Below are positions 23,563 through 32,761 of a DNA stretch of 64,000 bases, piece after piece. The notes under the pieces are model-generated. The model saw only the letters and a list, made by a program, of their open reading frames with translations, was not told the origin of the DNA and did no database searches. Positions within the stretch are counted from its first letter, which is position 1; every line of letters begins with the position of its first letter. Source of the stretch: Mycobacterium sp. URHD0025. GTDB lineage: Bacteria; Actinomycetota; Actinomycetes; Mycobacteriales; Mycobacteriaceae. The stretch spans positions 420,057 to 484,056 of the forward strand of contig NZ_AUEQ01000009.1 in the NCBI RefSeq assembly GCF_000426065.1. The letters are read 5' to 3'. The translations under genes and the position numbers were made by a program.

Positions 23563-23588
23563 GGCGGTGGCGGAGGGATTTGAACCCT
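23560..23588. repeat. Attachment site, right copy (within tRNA-Ser)
   Basis: 29 bases identical to 12854-12882, covering the 3' part of the intact tRNA-Ser(CGA) and its CCA. The integrated element keeps the tRNA functional because its end supplies the same bases. Confidence 0.93.
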
Positions 23589-23652
23589 CGGACGGGGGTT
23601 ACCCGTCACACGCTTTCGAGGCGTGCTCCTTAGGCCGCTCGGACACGCCACC
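23562..23652 (-). tRNA. tRNA-Ser (anticodon CGA)
   Basis: Read on the minus strand it begins GGTGGCGTGTCCGAGCGG, has a long variable arm as all serine tRNAs do, anticodon CGA in the loop CTCGAAA, a T arm with GGTTCAAATCC, and an acceptor ending CGCCACC-G with an encoded CCA (23562-23564). It decodes UCG. Its 3' end is the attachment site of the integrated element. Confidence 0.95.
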
Positions 23653-23711
23653 GTGTGGCAGCTTACCGGGCGAGGGCCGCCAGCCCTAATCGGTCGCGAG
23701 TCTGGCGGGAA

Positions 23712-24167
23712 CTAGCGCTGGGCGGCGAAGAATTCCTCCAGCAGCGCCGCGCACTCGTCGGCCAGCACTCCGCCGACCACCTCGGGACGGTGATTGAGCC
23801 GACGATCGCGCACCACATCCCACAGCGAGCCCACCGCACCGGTCTTGGGCTCCCACGCCCCGAACACCACCCGCGCCACCCGGGCCAGCACCAGCGCACC
23901 CGCGCACATCGTGCACGGCTCGACGGTCACGGCCAGCGTCACACCTTCGAGGCGCCACCCGTCGCCGAGCACCCGGGCGGCCTCGCGCATCGCCACGATC
24001 TCGGCATGCCCGGCCGGGTCGCCGGTGGCCTCACGGACATTGGCCGCGCGGGCCAGCTCGGTGCCGTCGGCCGCGAACACCACCGCACCGATCGGCACAT
24101 CACGCGGCCCGGCCGTGCGGGCAGCCTCCAGCGCCGCGCGGATCAGGGCTTGGTCTGAGGCACTCAC
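23712..24167 (-). CDS. tadA: tRNA-specific adenosine deaminase
   Basis: 151 residues with the full cytidine/adenosine deaminase zinc site: HAE (GHAEIVAMREA) and PCTMC (VTVEPCTMCAGALVLARV), plus DVPIGAVV at the start. TadA converts A34 to inosine in tRNA-Arg(ACG), a tRNA that is also encoded in this window (38912-38984). It overlaps its upstream neighbour by 4 bp. Orthologue of M. tuberculosis Rv3752c by gene order. Confidence 0.95.
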   Translation of the reverse strand: MSASDQALIRAALEAARTAGPRDVPIGAVVFAADGTELARAANVREATGDPAGHAEIVAMREAARVLGDGWRLEGVTLAVTVEPCTMCAGALVLARVARVVFGAWEPKTGAVGSLWDVVRDRRLNHRPEVVGGVLADECAALLEEFFAAQR

Positions 24168-24670
24168 CGACCGAGCCGGTCGAGCACCGCCGACAACTCG
24201 TCGGCGAAGCCCATCTCGCGGGCGATGCGCCCGATCTGCTCGTCGGCGTACAGGTCGGTTTCGGACAGGATCACGCCAAGCACGTCCTCGTGCAGACCGA
24301 TGTCCGACAGCACCGAGAGGTCGCCCTCCTCGAACGGATCCGAGTCTTCGAGATCCTCTTCATCGAGATCGGCGTCGAGATTCTCCAGCGCCTCGGCGGC
24401 GATGTCGTAGTCCAGCGCAGCCGTGGCATCCGACAGCAACAGCCGGGTTCCCGCAGGTGCAGGCCTCACGATCACGAAGAATTCGTCATCCACGTCGAGC
24501 AGCCCGAAGACCGCCCCGGCACTGCGCAGCTCACGAAGCTCGGTCTCGGCCGCGGTCAGACTCTTCAATGACGACGAACGCATGGGGGCGCACCGCCACT
24601 TGCCGTCCTCCCGGACAACGGCCACCCCGAAGCCATCGGGCAGGTCTGCCGGCGCACGCTGTGCTCCCAT
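24164..24670 (-). CDS. tRNA adenosine deaminase-associated protein
   Basis: 168 residues, acidic in the middle (ENLDADLDEEDLEDSDPFEEGD). Begins with DGFGVAVVREDGKWRCAPMR and matches the actinobacterial family that always precedes tadA (TIGR03941, Rv3753c). Its stop overlaps the tadA start, so the two are coupled. The molecular role is not established; regulation or assistance of TadA is inferred from constant linkage. Confidence 0.88.
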   Translation of the reverse strand: MGAQRAPADLPDGFGVAVVREDGKWRCAPMRSSSLKSLTAAETELRELRSAGAVFGLLDVDDEFFVIVRPAPAGTRLLLSDATAALDYDIAAEALENLDADLDEEDLEDSDPFEEGDLSVLSDIGLHEDVLGVILSETDLYADEQIGRIAREMGFADELSAVLDRLGR

Positions 24671-24752
24671 GCCCGCCTACGGTAGTCGCCGACCAGCAAT
24701 TTTGACAGGGATCACCCTCGGCTCCGGCACAGCCGTATGCCAACCTTGATGC

Positions 24753-25712
24753 GTGACGAACACCCCCGTGTGTGTGGTAGGCCTCGGCCTGATCGGTGGA
24801 TCGCTGATGCGTGCCGCCGCCGGAGCCGGCCGCGAGGTCTTCGGCTACAACCGGTCGATGGAGGCCGTCGCGGCCGCGAGGTTCGACGGGTTCGATGCGA
24901 CCGAGAACCTCGACGAGGCACTGGGCCGGGCCGCCGACCGCAACGCGCTGATCGTGGTGGCGGTGCCGATGCCGGCTCTGCCGCAGATACTCGCCCACGT
25001 CAAGCAGACGGCACCGCAGTGTCCGCTGACCGACGTCATCAGCGTCAAGGGGGCAGTGCTCGATGAAGTGCGTCGAGCAGATCTGTTACCGAACTTCGTC
25101 GGTGGCCACCCGATGGCGGGCACGGCGCATTCGGGCTGGTCGGCCGGGGACGCCGCACTTTTCACCGGCGCCCCGTGGGTGGTCAGCGTGGACGATCACG
25201 TCGATGCGCGGGTGTGGTCGCTGGTCACCCAGCTGGCACTGGACTGTCACGCGGTCGTAGTGCCGGCCCGCTCCGATGAGCACGACGCCGCCGCGGCCGC
25301 CATCTCGCACCTGCCACACCTGTTCGCCGAAACCCTGGCCGTGATGGCCGGCGACGTACCGCTGGCCTTCGCCCTGGCCGCCGGATCGTTCCGCGACGGC
25401 ACCCGGGTGGCGGCCACCGCACCGCACCTGGTGCGGGCCATGTGCGAGGCCAACGCCGACCAGCTGCTGCCCACGCTGGAGCGCGGCATCGAACTGCTGA
25501 CGAGCGCCAAGAAAACCCTGGCCGCCACGGGTTCGGTTGCCGAGCTGGTCGAGCCCGGTCACGCCGCCCGGATGCGCTACGACAGCTTCAGCCGCCCCGA
25601 GATCATGACGACGGTGGTGGGCACGGACAACTGGCGGGCCGAGCTGGCCGCCGCCGGACGAGCCGGCGGGGTGATCAGATCCGCTCTGCCAGTCCTGGGT
25701 AATCAAGGATGA
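24753..25712 (+). CDS. tyrA: Prephenate dehydrogenase
   Basis: 319 residues from the GTG at 24753. It has the Rossmann GLGLIGGSL near the N-terminus, the [12 protein letters not shown] substrate motif and the helical C-terminal dimer domain ([30 protein letters not shown]). It oxidises prephenate to 4-hydroxyphenylpyruvate in tyrosine synthesis, using NAD. Matches Rv3754 in position. The 3' end overlaps the convergent downstream gene by 38 bp. Confidence 0.95.
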   Translation: MTNTPVCVVGLGLIGGSLMRAAAGAGREVFGYNRSMEAVAAARFDGFDATENLDEALGRAADRNALIVVAVPMPALPQILAHVKQTAPQCPLTDVISVKGAVLDEVRRADLLPNFVGGHPMAGTAHSGWSAGDAALFTGAPWVVSVDDHVDARVWSLVTQLALDCHAVVVPARSDEHDAAAAAISHLPHLFAETLAVMAGDVPLAFALAAGSFRDGTRVAATAPHLVRAMCEANADQLLPTLERGIELLTSAKKTLAATGSVAELVEPGHAARMRYDSFSRPEIMTTVVGTDNWRAELAAAGRAGGVIRSALPVLGNQG

Positions 25713-26262
25713 AACCGTCGGAATCCACGGTGATGGTGGTGTCGGCGACCGGCGAACGCAGCTTCACCCCGGCGTCCGGGCCGGAACTGGTGTAGCTGAT
25801 GCTGGCGGTCTCCACCGAGAAGTCCGGCAAGCGCACGTAGACGACCGGCAGGGTCATCGACTCAGCGCGCTCGTGAAGTCCGGTCCGCCGGATGGGCAGC
25901 GCATTGAAGAACGGGCTGAACACGACGTCGACGTCGAGCGCGCCGCCGAAGTCGGAGCGCTTGGTCTGGGTGTGGTCCTGCACCAGCCACATGTTCTCCT
26001 CATCGCGGGCGATGGAGAGCTGGCGTTCCCGCTCGGCCAGCGTCACGGTGAGCGAGAGTCGCTTGGTGGCACCGGTCTCGTCGGTGATCAGGTCATAGGA
26101 CGCAGAGAACGCCGGGTGGGAGCCGGTGGCTGCGGCCACGATCCGGCCGTAGGCCTTGATTCGCTTGCCCGACAACTGAACCCGAACAGACTCCATCCGC
26201 GATACATCGTGCGCCCGCCACGTCAACACTGCCGGCCAGGCACGGTCCTTCTGGTCGCTCAC
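25675..26262 (-). CDS. Putative glycolipid-binding family protein (Rv3755c-like)
   Basis: 195 residues: [20 protein letters not shown] at the N-terminus, then [19 protein letters not shown], and [14 protein letters not shown] in the second half. This corresponds to the conserved actinobacterial family PF06475 (DUF1089, putative glycolipid-binding). A beta-rich fold is predicted, with no signal peptide. Orthologous by position to Rv3755c, between tyrA and the pro ABC genes. Biochemical function not known. Confidence 0.8.
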   Translation of the reverse strand: MSDQKDRAWPAVLTWRAHDVSRMESVRVQLSGKRIKAYGRIVAAATGSHPAFSASYDLITDETGATKRLSLTVTLAERERQLSIARDEENMWLVQDHTQTKRSDFGGALDVDVVFSPFFNALPIRRTGLHERAESMTLPVVYVRLPDFSVETASISYTSSGPDAGVKLRSPVADTTITVDSDGFILDYPGLAERI

Positions 26263-26264
26263 CC

Positions 26265-27041
26265 TTATACCGTATGCGACGACGCGCGGCGTTCGTAGCC
26301 GAGTCCGGAAGTCCTCACCGAACGCGACTCGAGTGCGACCTCGTCACTGAGCAACGGCTGCGGAATCCGTCGCCCACCTCCCAACCGGCCACTACCGGGC
26401 ACCGACAACCACACCGCGAACGCCAGCGCGGCATCGAGAATCAAGGCCAAGGCCGTGACCATGAGCGCACCCACCAGAGCGATGTGGAACTGGCGCACCT
26501 TGATGCCGTCGATCAGATACCGGCCCAGCCCACCGAGGCTCGCATACGCGGCGACCGTCGCCGTCGCCACGATCTGAAGCGTCGCGGTGCGCAAGCCACC
26601 CACGATCAACGGCAGCGCATTGGGCACCTCGACCCCGAACAGCACCCGGCGCTCGGTCATGCCCATCGAACGCGCCGCGTCCACCACCGCGGGGTCCACA
26701 TTCGCGATTCCGGCGTAGGTCCCTGCCAACAGCGGCGGGATGCCCAGCAGCATCAGGGCGACCGTCGGCGGCACCAGGCCCAGTCCCCACAACAGGACCC
26801 CGAGCAGCAGCACGCCCAGCGTGGGCAGTGCGCGCAGCGCGTTGACCCCGGTGACGATCAGGAAGGTACCGCGGCCGGTGTGCCCGATGAGCAGGCCGAC
26901 GGGAATCGCGACCAGCATCGAAGCCAGTACCGCGACCCCGGTGTACTGCAGATGCTCGACGATGCGGGCCGTCAGTCCGGCGGGCCCGGTCCAGTTGGCG
27001 GCGGTGAAGATGAAGTCCAGTGCCTGCTGCAGGAAGTTCAT
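26265..27041 (-). CDS. proZ: Glycine betaine/proline-type ABC transporter permease
   Basis: 258 residues from the ATG at 27041, overlapping the proW stop (ATGA). Five to six hydrophobic helices and the BPD permease loop (AARSMGMTERRVLFGVEVPNALPLIVGG). It forms the transmembrane pathway together with ProW, driven by ProV and fed by the lipoprotein ProX, for uptake of quaternary ammonium osmoprotectants. Last gene of the proX-proV-proW-proZ operon. Confidence 0.92.
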   Translation of the reverse strand: MNFLQQALDFIFTAANWTGPAGLTARIVEHLQYTGVAVLASMLVAIPVGLLIGHTGRGTFLIVTGVNALRALPTLGVLLLGVLLWGLGLVPPTVALMLLGIPPLLAGTYAGIANVDPAVVDAARSMGMTERRVLFGVEVPNALPLIVGGLRTATLQIVATATVAAYASLGGLGRYLIDGIKVRQFHIALVGALMVTALALILDAALAFAVWLSVPGSGRLGGGRRIPQPLLSDEVALESRSVRTSGLGYERRASSHTV

Positions 27042-27712
27042 GCCACCGCCTCGGCACGACGCGAAATTCGGGACGCCTTCGGTTGCCGGTTCCACGGCGT
27101 GATCGCCCTGCCTGCCAACATGATCAGGGTGTCGATGACGACGGCCAACACGAAGATCGCGATGATCCCGGCGATGATCTGGTCGCTCTTGTTCGACTGG
27201 TAGCCCTCGGTGAACCAGGTGCCAAGGCCGCCGATGCCGATCACCGAGCCCACCGACACCATCGAGATATTGGTGACCGCGACGACGCGCAATCCCGCCG
27301 TCAACACCGGGATGGCCAGCGGAAGCTCCACCTTGAGCATCCGCACCAACGGCCGGTAGCCGATCGCCGTCGCGGCGTCGCGGACCTGCTCGGGCACCGC
27401 GTCGAGCGCCTCGGGCACCGCGCGCACCAACAGTGCGGTGGTGTAAAGCGTCAGGGCGACAATGACATTCGCCTCATCCAGGATGCGGGTCGGAATGATC
27501 AACGGCAGCACCACGAACAATGCGAGCGACGGAATGGTGAAGATGATGCTCGCGGTGAGCGTGGTCATCCGCCGCAGGGCCGTGGTGCGCTGAACCGCCG
27601 CTCCCAGCGGTACGGCGATCACCAGCCCCAGCACGATCGGCACCAACGACAACCGCAGGTGCACGACCGTCAGCACCCACAGGTCGTCGAGATGGTTCAG
27701 CAGATACCGCAT
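27038..27712 (-). CDS. proW: Glycine betaine/proline-type ABC transporter permease
   Basis: 224 residues with about five transmembrane helices and the EAA-type loop ATAIGYRPLVRMLKVELPLAIPVLTAG, which contacts the ATPase. It starts 4 bp after the proV stop and overlaps proZ. Paired with ProZ as the heterodimeric membrane channel, as in OpuC-type systems where two permeases flank the operon. Confidence 0.92.
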   Translation of the reverse strand: MRYLLNHLDDLWVLTVVHLRLSLVPIVLGLVIAVPLGAAVQRTTALRRMTTLTASIIFTIPSLALFVVLPLIIPTRILDEANVIVALTLYTTALLVRAVPEALDAVPEQVRDAATAIGYRPLVRMLKVELPLAIPVLTAGLRVVAVTNISMVSVGSVIGIGGLGTWFTEGYQSNKSDQIIAGIIAIFVLAVVIDTLIMLAGRAITPWNRQPKASRISRRAEAVA

Positions 27713-27715
27713 GGG

Positions 27716-28822
27716 CTACCCCAGCTCCGGAACGCGGCGCTGCTCCTTGAGCGCCTCGAGCACGTCGTCGGCGCGCACACCCCCGAGGAGCTTGCCGTCG
27801 TCGTCGACCGCGACACCGAGCCCGCTCGGTGAGGACAGTGCGGAGTCCAGTGCCTGCCGCAGGTTGCCGTCGGGTGGAAAGAAAGAACCGCCGCCGATGG
27901 TGCTGTCGTAGAGCTCATTGCCCTTGCGGTGCACCTCGACGCCTTCGGCGTTGATCCAGGCGAACGGCGTGCCGGACTTGATGACCAGCCTCCACTCCCC
28001 CGGGCTCAGGTTCAGCGCGTCGATGTCGTCCGCGTCGACGTGCTCGATCTGGTGCAGGGGCAGACCGGTGGCGTGAAAGAACTGCAGCCCGCGGTAACCG
28101 CGGTCGGCGCCGACGAATCCCGCCACGAGTTCGTCGGCAGGATTCGACAGGACGAATGCCGGATCGGCGTACTGCAGAAGTGCCCCACCGCGGCCGAACA
28201 CCGCGACCTTGTCCCCGAGCTTGACCGCCTCGTCGATGTCGTGCGTGACGAACACGATCGTCTTGTGCAATTCGCTTTGCAATCGGAGGATTTCGGCCTG
28301 CAGATCTTCGCGCACCACCGGGTCGACCGCGCTGAACGGCTCGTCCATCAACAGGATCGGCGGGTCGGCGGCCAACGCGCGGGCCACTCCGACGCGTTGC
28401 TGTTGACCGCCGGACAGCTGGGCCGGATAGCGGTCGGCCAGTTTCGGGTCGAGCCCCACCCGTTCCATCACGCCGATCGCGGCCTTGCGCGCCTTGCGCC
28501 GGGATTCGCCCCGCAACACCGGCACCGTCGCGACGTTGTCGACCACCCGCAGATGCGGCATAAGCCCGGCACTCTGGATGACATAGCCGATGCCGAGCCT
28601 CAGCTTGACCGGGTCGACCGTGCTGATGTCCTCCCCGTTGACCGTGAGGGTGCCCGACGTCGGATCGATCATCCGGTTGATCATCCGCATGGACGTCGTC
28701 TTGCCACAGCCCGACGGGCCGACGAACACCGTCAGCGTGCCTTGCGGCACTTCCAGATTGAGTTTGTCGACGGCCACCGTGCCGTCGGGGTACTGCTTGG
28801 TGACGTTGCTGAAGGTGATCAC
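27716..28822 (-). CDS. proV: Glycine betaine/proline-type ABC transporter ATP-binding protein
   Basis: 368 residues from a GTG at 28822 that overlaps the proX stop (GTGA). Walker A GPSGCGKTT, signature LSGGQQQRVGVARAL, Walker B ILLMDEPFSAVD, and H-loop VFVTHDIDEA are all complete. After about residue 240 there is a C-terminal CBS-like regulatory region, which in OpuA-type proteins senses ionic strength. It energises the ProWZ permease. Confidence 0.95.
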   Translation of the reverse strand: MITFSNVTKQYPDGTVAVDKLNLEVPQGTLTVFVGPSGCGKTTSMRMINRMIDPTSGTLTVNGEDISTVDPVKLRLGIGYVIQSAGLMPHLRVVDNVATVPVLRGESRRKARKAAIGVMERVGLDPKLADRYPAQLSGGQQQRVGVARALAADPPILLMDEPFSAVDPVVREDLQAEILRLQSELHKTIVFVTHDIDEAVKLGDKVAVFGRGGALLQYADPAFVLSNPADELVAGFVGADRGYRGLQFFHATGLPLHQIEHVDADDIDALNLSPGEWRLVIKSGTPFAWINAEGVEVHRKGNELYDSTIGGGSFFPPDGNLRQALDSALSSPSGLGVAVDDDGKLLGGVRADDVLEALKEQRRVPELG

Positions 28823-29760
28823 TTGATCATCGCCTTGTCGAATCCGTTGTCCCTGATCCACTTTTCGGCTGCTTCGTCGGGGTCGACGCCGGAATTGCCC
28901 TCCACCGCCGTGTTCAGTTCGATCAGGGCTTCGGTGGTGAGCTTGGCCGACACCGCGTCGAGCACCGTCTTGAGCTCAGCGGACATTTTCTGTGAGGCCA
29001 CCAGCGGAACGACATTGGCGGCCAGGAAGGCGTTCTTGGGATCCGCCAGAGGGACCAGGTGGTGCTGTTCGATAGCCGGTGAGGTGCTGAAGATGTTCGC
29101 GGCGGTGACGGCGCCACTGGTCAGCGCCTGCACCGTGGCCGGGCCGCCGCCGTCACTGATCGCGACGAAGTTCACCGGCGCAATATCCAGCCCGTAGTGG
29201 GACTTCAGGCCCACCAGCCCTGTCTGGCGGGTCTGGAATTCCGACGGTGCACCCACTTTCACCTCAGCCGAGTGCGCGGTCAGATCGGCGATGGTCTTCA
29301 GATTCCAGCGCTGGGCGGTCTCGGCGGTGACCGCCAGGGTGTCCTTGTCCTCGGCGGGTGAGGGATACAGGATGGACAAATCCCCCGGCAAGGCTTTGAA
29401 CAGCGCGATCAGCACCTCATCGGAGGTCGTGGCGGTGGCGTCCTTGTCGAAGTACTGCAGCAGATTTCCGGTGTACTCGGGGATCAGATCGATCGAGTGA
29501 TCCTGAACCGCAGGCACATACGTCTCACGGCTGCCGATACCGAACTGCCTGCGGATCTGAAAGTCGTTGGCCTCCAGAGCCTGGGCATAGATCTCGGCGA
29601 TGATCTTGGACTCCGGGAAGTCGGCGGAGCCGACCGTGATCGATTTGAGGTCGCCCGAGATAGGTCCGCCGCCCAGCGGATTGGCGCTTCCGCAGGCCAC
29701 CGCCAGCGGCACGATCAGGGCGAGCAGGATCATCGCGATGGCCAGGGGTTTGCGCTGCAC
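28819..29760 (-). CDS. proX: Glycine betaine/proline-type ABC transporter substrate-binding lipoprotein
   Basis: 313 residues from the GTG at 29760, with AAAGGA upstream; a longer open frame exists but lacks a signal sequence. The N-terminus is a lipoprotein signal (IAMILLALIVPLAVAC, lipid-modified Cys about 21). The mature part resembles OpuAC/ProX-type receptors (ITVGSADFPESKIIAEIYAQ, DLIPEYTGNLLQYF). It captures the substrate outside the membrane. First gene of the operon, divergent from the LapA-like gene at 29889. Confidence 0.93.
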   Translation of the reverse strand: MQRKPLAIAMILLALIVPLAVACGSANPLGGGPISGDLKSITVGSADFPESKIIAEIYAQALEANDFQIRRQFGIGSRETYVPAVQDHSIDLIPEYTGNLLQYFDKDATATTSDEVLIALFKALPGDLSILYPSPAEDKDTLAVTAETAQRWNLKTIADLTAHSAEVKVGAPSEFQTRQTGLVGLKSHYGLDIAPVNFVAISDGGGPATVQALTSGAVTAANIFSTSPAIEQHHLVPLADPKNAFLAANVVPLVASQKMSAELKTVLDAVSAKLTTEALIELNTAVEGNSGVDPDEAAEKWIRDNGFDKAMIK

Positions 29761-29888
29761 AGGCGCGTCCTTTCGGCGTCGGCGGCTGGACGATCGGCCT
29801 CTGACGACCCTAACGGCACACCCGACATGCCGCCGCGCTTTACCCCACGGTGGTTTGCTTTGTCGCCTGGACGGGCAAAGATGGCAAC

Positions 29889-30284
29889 ATGACCAGCGAT
29901 CCGTCTGCATCGCCCGATTTGCCTGAGCCCACTGCGGCCATACCGGACCCCGCAGCACCCGACCCAGCCAAAGCCCCCGAGCCCGGCAAAACCCCGGCCA
30001 AAACCAGTAAGGCCACCGAGCCCAAACTCACCCGCGCCGGAGCCTTGTGGTCAGCACTGATCCTGGGCTTCCTGGTGCTGATCGTGCTGCTGATCTTCAT
30101 CGCGCAGAACACCGAACCGGTTCCGATGACGTTCATCAGCTGGCACTGGTCGTTGCCGACGGGCGTGGCGATCCTCGGTGCCGCAGTGGCCGGCGGGTTA
30201 CTGACCGTCGCCGCAGGCTCGGCACGGATCTTCCAGTTGCGCCGCGCGGCCAAGAAGAACTTCAAGGCCGCGCAGCGCAGCTGA
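29889..30284 (+). CDS. LapA-domain (DUF1049) membrane protein
   Basis: 131 residues from the ATG at 29889. A Pro/Ala/Lys-rich N-terminus (about 50 residues) precedes two helices (ALWSALILGFLVLIVLLIFI and GVAILGAAVAGGLLTVA) separated by QNTEPVPMTFISWHWSLP, the typical lipopolysaccharide-assembly-protein-A-like hairpin. Matches Rv3760 in position. Role in the mycobacterial envelope is unknown. Confidence 0.85.
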   Translation: MTSDPSASPDLPEPTAAIPDPAAPDPAKAPEPGKTPAKTSKATEPKLTRAGALWSALILGFLVLIVLLIFIAQNTEPVPMTFISWHWSLPTGVAILGAAVAGGLLTVAAGSARIFQLRRAAKKNFKAAQRS

Positions 30285-30288
30285 CGCG

Positions 30289-31317
30289 TCAGCCGATAGC
30301 GCGCAGACCCGATGCGATGGCCGGTGCCACCGCTTCGCCCACGCTGGTACCGCCCGGTGACTCAGAACCCTGCCGGGCGCGGAAGTCGATCCCCGCGGCG
30401 ATGATCGCGGCCTTGAAGTAGGCCAGCGCCATGTAGAAGTCCCAGTGCGCCAGATCCTGGCCCGACTGCACCGAATAGCGGTTGGCCAGCTCGTCGGCCG
30501 ACGGCATGAGCGGTGAACTCCACGCCGCTTCCATGCTCAGGATCAGGTTGAACATCGGGTCCCGATACACGCACATCAGTGCCGCGTCCGACAACGGATC
30601 GCCCAGCGTCGACAGCTCCCAGTCCAGCACCGCCAGGACCTTGGTCGGGTCCTGTGCATCCAGGATGGTGTTGTCGATGCGGTAGTCGCCGTGCACGATC
30701 GAGGCGCGGCTCTGCGCGGGAACCGACTCGGCCAGGGCCTGATGCAGACGTTTGACGTCGTCGTCGCGGGGATCGTCGGGGAGCCGGACCAGATCCCACT
30801 GCGAACTCCAGCGGCGCACCTGGCGTTCCAGGTAGCCCGCCGGCTTGCCGAAGTCGCCGAGACCGACCGCCTGCGGGTCCACCGCGTGCAGGTCGGCCAG
30901 CACCCGGATCAGGGCGTCGACACTGCGGCTGATCACCTGCTCGTCACCGAGTGCGTCGAGTTCTGACGCGCTGCGGACGACGAGGCCGTCGACGTTCTCG
31001 ACCATCTGGAACGGCGCGCCCAGCACGGAGTCGTCGTTGCTCATCGTCACCGCACGGGCGACCGGGACCGCGGTGCCGCTCAACGCCGCGACCACCTTGT
31101 ACTCGCGGGCCATGTCGTGCGCGGACGGCGTCAGCCCGTGTAGCGGCGGGCGGCGCAGAACCCAGGCCGACGCGTCGTCGCACACCCGGAAGGTGAGGTT
31201 GGAACGGCCACCGGCGATCAACTCGGCGCGCAGCTCGCCACTGCGGGCGATGCCTTGAGAGCGCAGATGCCGGTCCAGAGCAGTGAGGTCGAGCCCCTCC
31301 AGATTGGTCACCGTCAT
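30289..31317 (-). CDS. APH-family phosphotransferase (ACAD10-like; annotated FadE36 in M. tuberculosis)
   Basis: 342 residues with kinase-fold features: AGGRSNLTFRV (nucleotide loop), the catalytic IVHGDYRIDNTI and the metal site VLAVLDWELSTLGDP. The family is the aminoglycoside/choline-kinase-like group related to the N-terminal domain of ACAD10/11, which phosphorylates 4-hydroxyacyl-CoA in lipid catabolism. The orthologue Rv3761c is often labelled an acyl-CoA dehydrogenase, but no dehydrogenase motif is visible here. It is followed 3 bp later by nothing on its own strand. Confidence 0.88.
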   Translation of the reverse strand: MTVTNLEGLDLTALDRHLRSQGIARSGELRAELIAGGRSNLTFRVCDDASAWVLRRPPLHGLTPSAHDMAREYKVVAALSGTAVPVARAVTMSNDDSVLGAPFQMVENVDGLVVRSASELDALGDEQVISRSVDALIRVLADLHAVDPQAVGLGDFGKPAGYLERQVRRWSSQWDLVRLPDDPRDDDVKRLHQALAESVPAQSRASIVHGDYRIDNTILDAQDPTKVLAVLDWELSTLGDPLSDAALMCVYRDPMFNLILSMEAAWSSPLMPSADELANRYSVQSGQDLAHWDFYMALAYFKAAIIAAGIDFRARQGSESPGGTSVGEAVAPAIASGLRAIG

Positions 31318-31320
31318 TGT

Positions 31321-31929
31321 TTACCACCGCACATTTCGTGGCAGCAGGTCCCATACGTGCTCGGTGCCGTTGACCGAGGCGACGGCCAACTTGCCCGAGC
31401 GCGAGGACAGCAGCCGGGTGACCGACGCGTAATCGACGTGGAAGGACAGCAACCGCTGGGTGCCCAGGATCTGGTGCAGCAGCACGTTGATCACACCGCC
31501 GTGGCTGAACACCGCGACGGTGTCGTCATGGTCGCCGCTCGCCACGAGTTCCTCGACGGCGGCATCGATCCGCGCCAGGAATGCCTTCTCGTCCACGCTG
31601 CTCGGCAGATGACCTTGCATGAGCCGGGTCAGCTCCTCGGGGTTCTCCTTCGCGATCTCCTCGATCGGCACGTAGTGCGACATGTCGCGGTCGTACTCGG
31701 CGAGCCGCTCGTCGACCTCGACCTGCAGCCCCAGCTCCTCGGCCAGCGGACCGGCGGTCTGGACCGCACGCCGCTGCGGGCTGCTGACGAGCCGGCTGAT
31801 GGGAAACCGGGCCAGGGCCGCGGGCAAGCGCTGCGCCTGGGCGATGCCCTCGGCGGACAGATCAGGGTCGGACCCTTGACCGGGCTCGCTGCGGAGCGGT
31901 AGAGCATGTCGGACGAGAAGCAGTTGCAC
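31321..31929 (-). CDS. Histidine phosphatase family protein
   Basis: 202 residues from the GTG at 31929 (VQLLLVRHALP), the usual N-terminus. It has the RHG-type motif LVRHALP, the conserved Arg in LVSSPQRRAVQTA, the acid EYDRDMSHY and the second His in VFSHGGVI. Members remove phosphate from small molecules, often phosphosugars; substrate unknown. It lies 3 bp upstream of the phosphotransferase gene, so the pair is probably co-transcribed: a kinase-like and a phosphatase-like enzyme together. Confidence 0.9.
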   Translation of the reverse strand: MQLLLVRHALPLRSEPGQGSDPDLSAEGIAQAQRLPAALARFPISRLVSSPQRRAVQTAGPLAEELGLQVEVDERLAEYDRDMSHYVPIEEIAKENPEELTRLMQGHLPSSVDEKAFLARIDAAVEELVASGDHDDTVAVFSHGGVINVLLHQILGTQRLLSFHVDYASVTRLLSSRSGKLAVASVNGTEHVWDLLPRNVRW

Positions 31930-31977
31930 CGTGTCACCATAGGGCCGCGGTGCGGGACGGCCGGAGAGGGCTGCGAC

Positions 31978-32733
31978 ATGGGCTATGCCGACGAACTGTT
32001 CGATCTCACCGATCGGGTCGTGCTGGTCACGGGCGGCAGCAGGGGGCTCGGCCGCGAGATCGCGATGGGAGCGGCACGCTGCGGCGCCGACGTCGTGATC
32101 GCCAGCCGCAATCTGGACTCCTGCGTGGCCGCGGCCGACGAGATCACCGCCGCGACGGGCCGCGCCGCCCTGCCCTGTCAGGTTCATGTGGGGCGGTGGG
32201 ATCAGCTCGACGCTCTGGTCGAGGCCACCTATGAGCGGTTCGGCAAGGTCGACGTGTTGGTCAACAACGCCGGCATGTCACCGCTGTACGAATCGCTCGG
32301 CTCGGTCACCGAGAAACTCTTCGACTCGGTCGTCAACCTGAATCTCAAAGGGCCGTTCCGGCTTTCGGCCCTGCTCGGTGAGCGGATGGTCGCCGCCGGC
32401 GGAGGCGCGATCGTCAACGTCAGCTCATCCGGATCACTGCGACCCGACCAGTACATGCTGCCCTACGCCGCGGCCAAGGCCGGCCTGAACGCCATGACCG
32501 AAGGTCTGGCGAAGGCCTTCGGTCCGACCGTGCGGGTCAACACCCTGATGGCCGGCCCGTTTCTCACCGACGTCAGCAAGGCGTGGGACATGGCCGGCGA
32601 CCCGTTCAGCCACCTTGCCCTGCGACGGGCCGGCAACCCGCCCGAGATCGTCGGCGCCGCACTGTATCTGATGTCGGACGCAGCCAGCTTCACCACCGGC
32701 TCGATCCTGCGGGTAGACGGCGGCCTGCCCTGA
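31978..32733 (+). CDS. Short-chain dehydrogenase/reductase
   Basis: 251 residues from the ATG at 31978 (GAGAGGG upstream). Rossmann TGGSRGLG, NNAG, catalytic Ser in NVSSSG, Y-x-x-x-K as YAAAKAG, and a C-terminal GSILRVDGGLP are complete. A classical SDR using NAD(P). Divergent from the histidine phosphatase gene 48 bp away. Substrate unknown. Confidence 0.93.
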   Translation: MGYADELFDLTDRVVLVTGGSRGLGREIAMGAARCGADVVIASRNLDSCVAAADEITAATGRAALPCQVHVGRWDQLDALVEATYERFGKVDVLVNNAGMSPLYESLGSVTEKLFDSVVNLNLKGPFRLSALLGERMVAAGGGAIVNVSSSGSLRPDQYMLPYAAAKAGLNAMTEGLAKAFGPTVRVNTLMAGPFLTDVSKAWDMAGDPFSHLALRRAGNPPEIVGAALYLMSDAASFTTGSILRVDGGLP

Positions 32734-32761
32734 ACACGGCACGGTAATGTAGCTCGTAGCA

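Larger units (their letters stand above)
12854..23588. mobile_element. Integrated satellite-like element in tRNA-Ser(CGA), about 10.7 kb
   Basis: A 29-bp direct repeat bounds a block holding a tyrosine integrase beside the tRNA, a leaderless HTH repressor, an excisionase-like protein, a winged-helix/zinc protein of the phage replication-region type, a P27-type small terminase and several unknown proteins, but no portal, capsid, tail, lysis or large terminase gene. That gene set is what is known for phage satellites (PICI-like). At the far end are a modification-dependent nuclease and a membrane-protein/exonuclease pair, probably defence cargo. The locus between the flanking core genes (methyltransferase and tadA) is otherwise conserved, and M. 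tuberculosis carries an integrase/excisionase remnant (Rv3750c-Rv3751) beside the same tadA. Confidence 0.88.
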
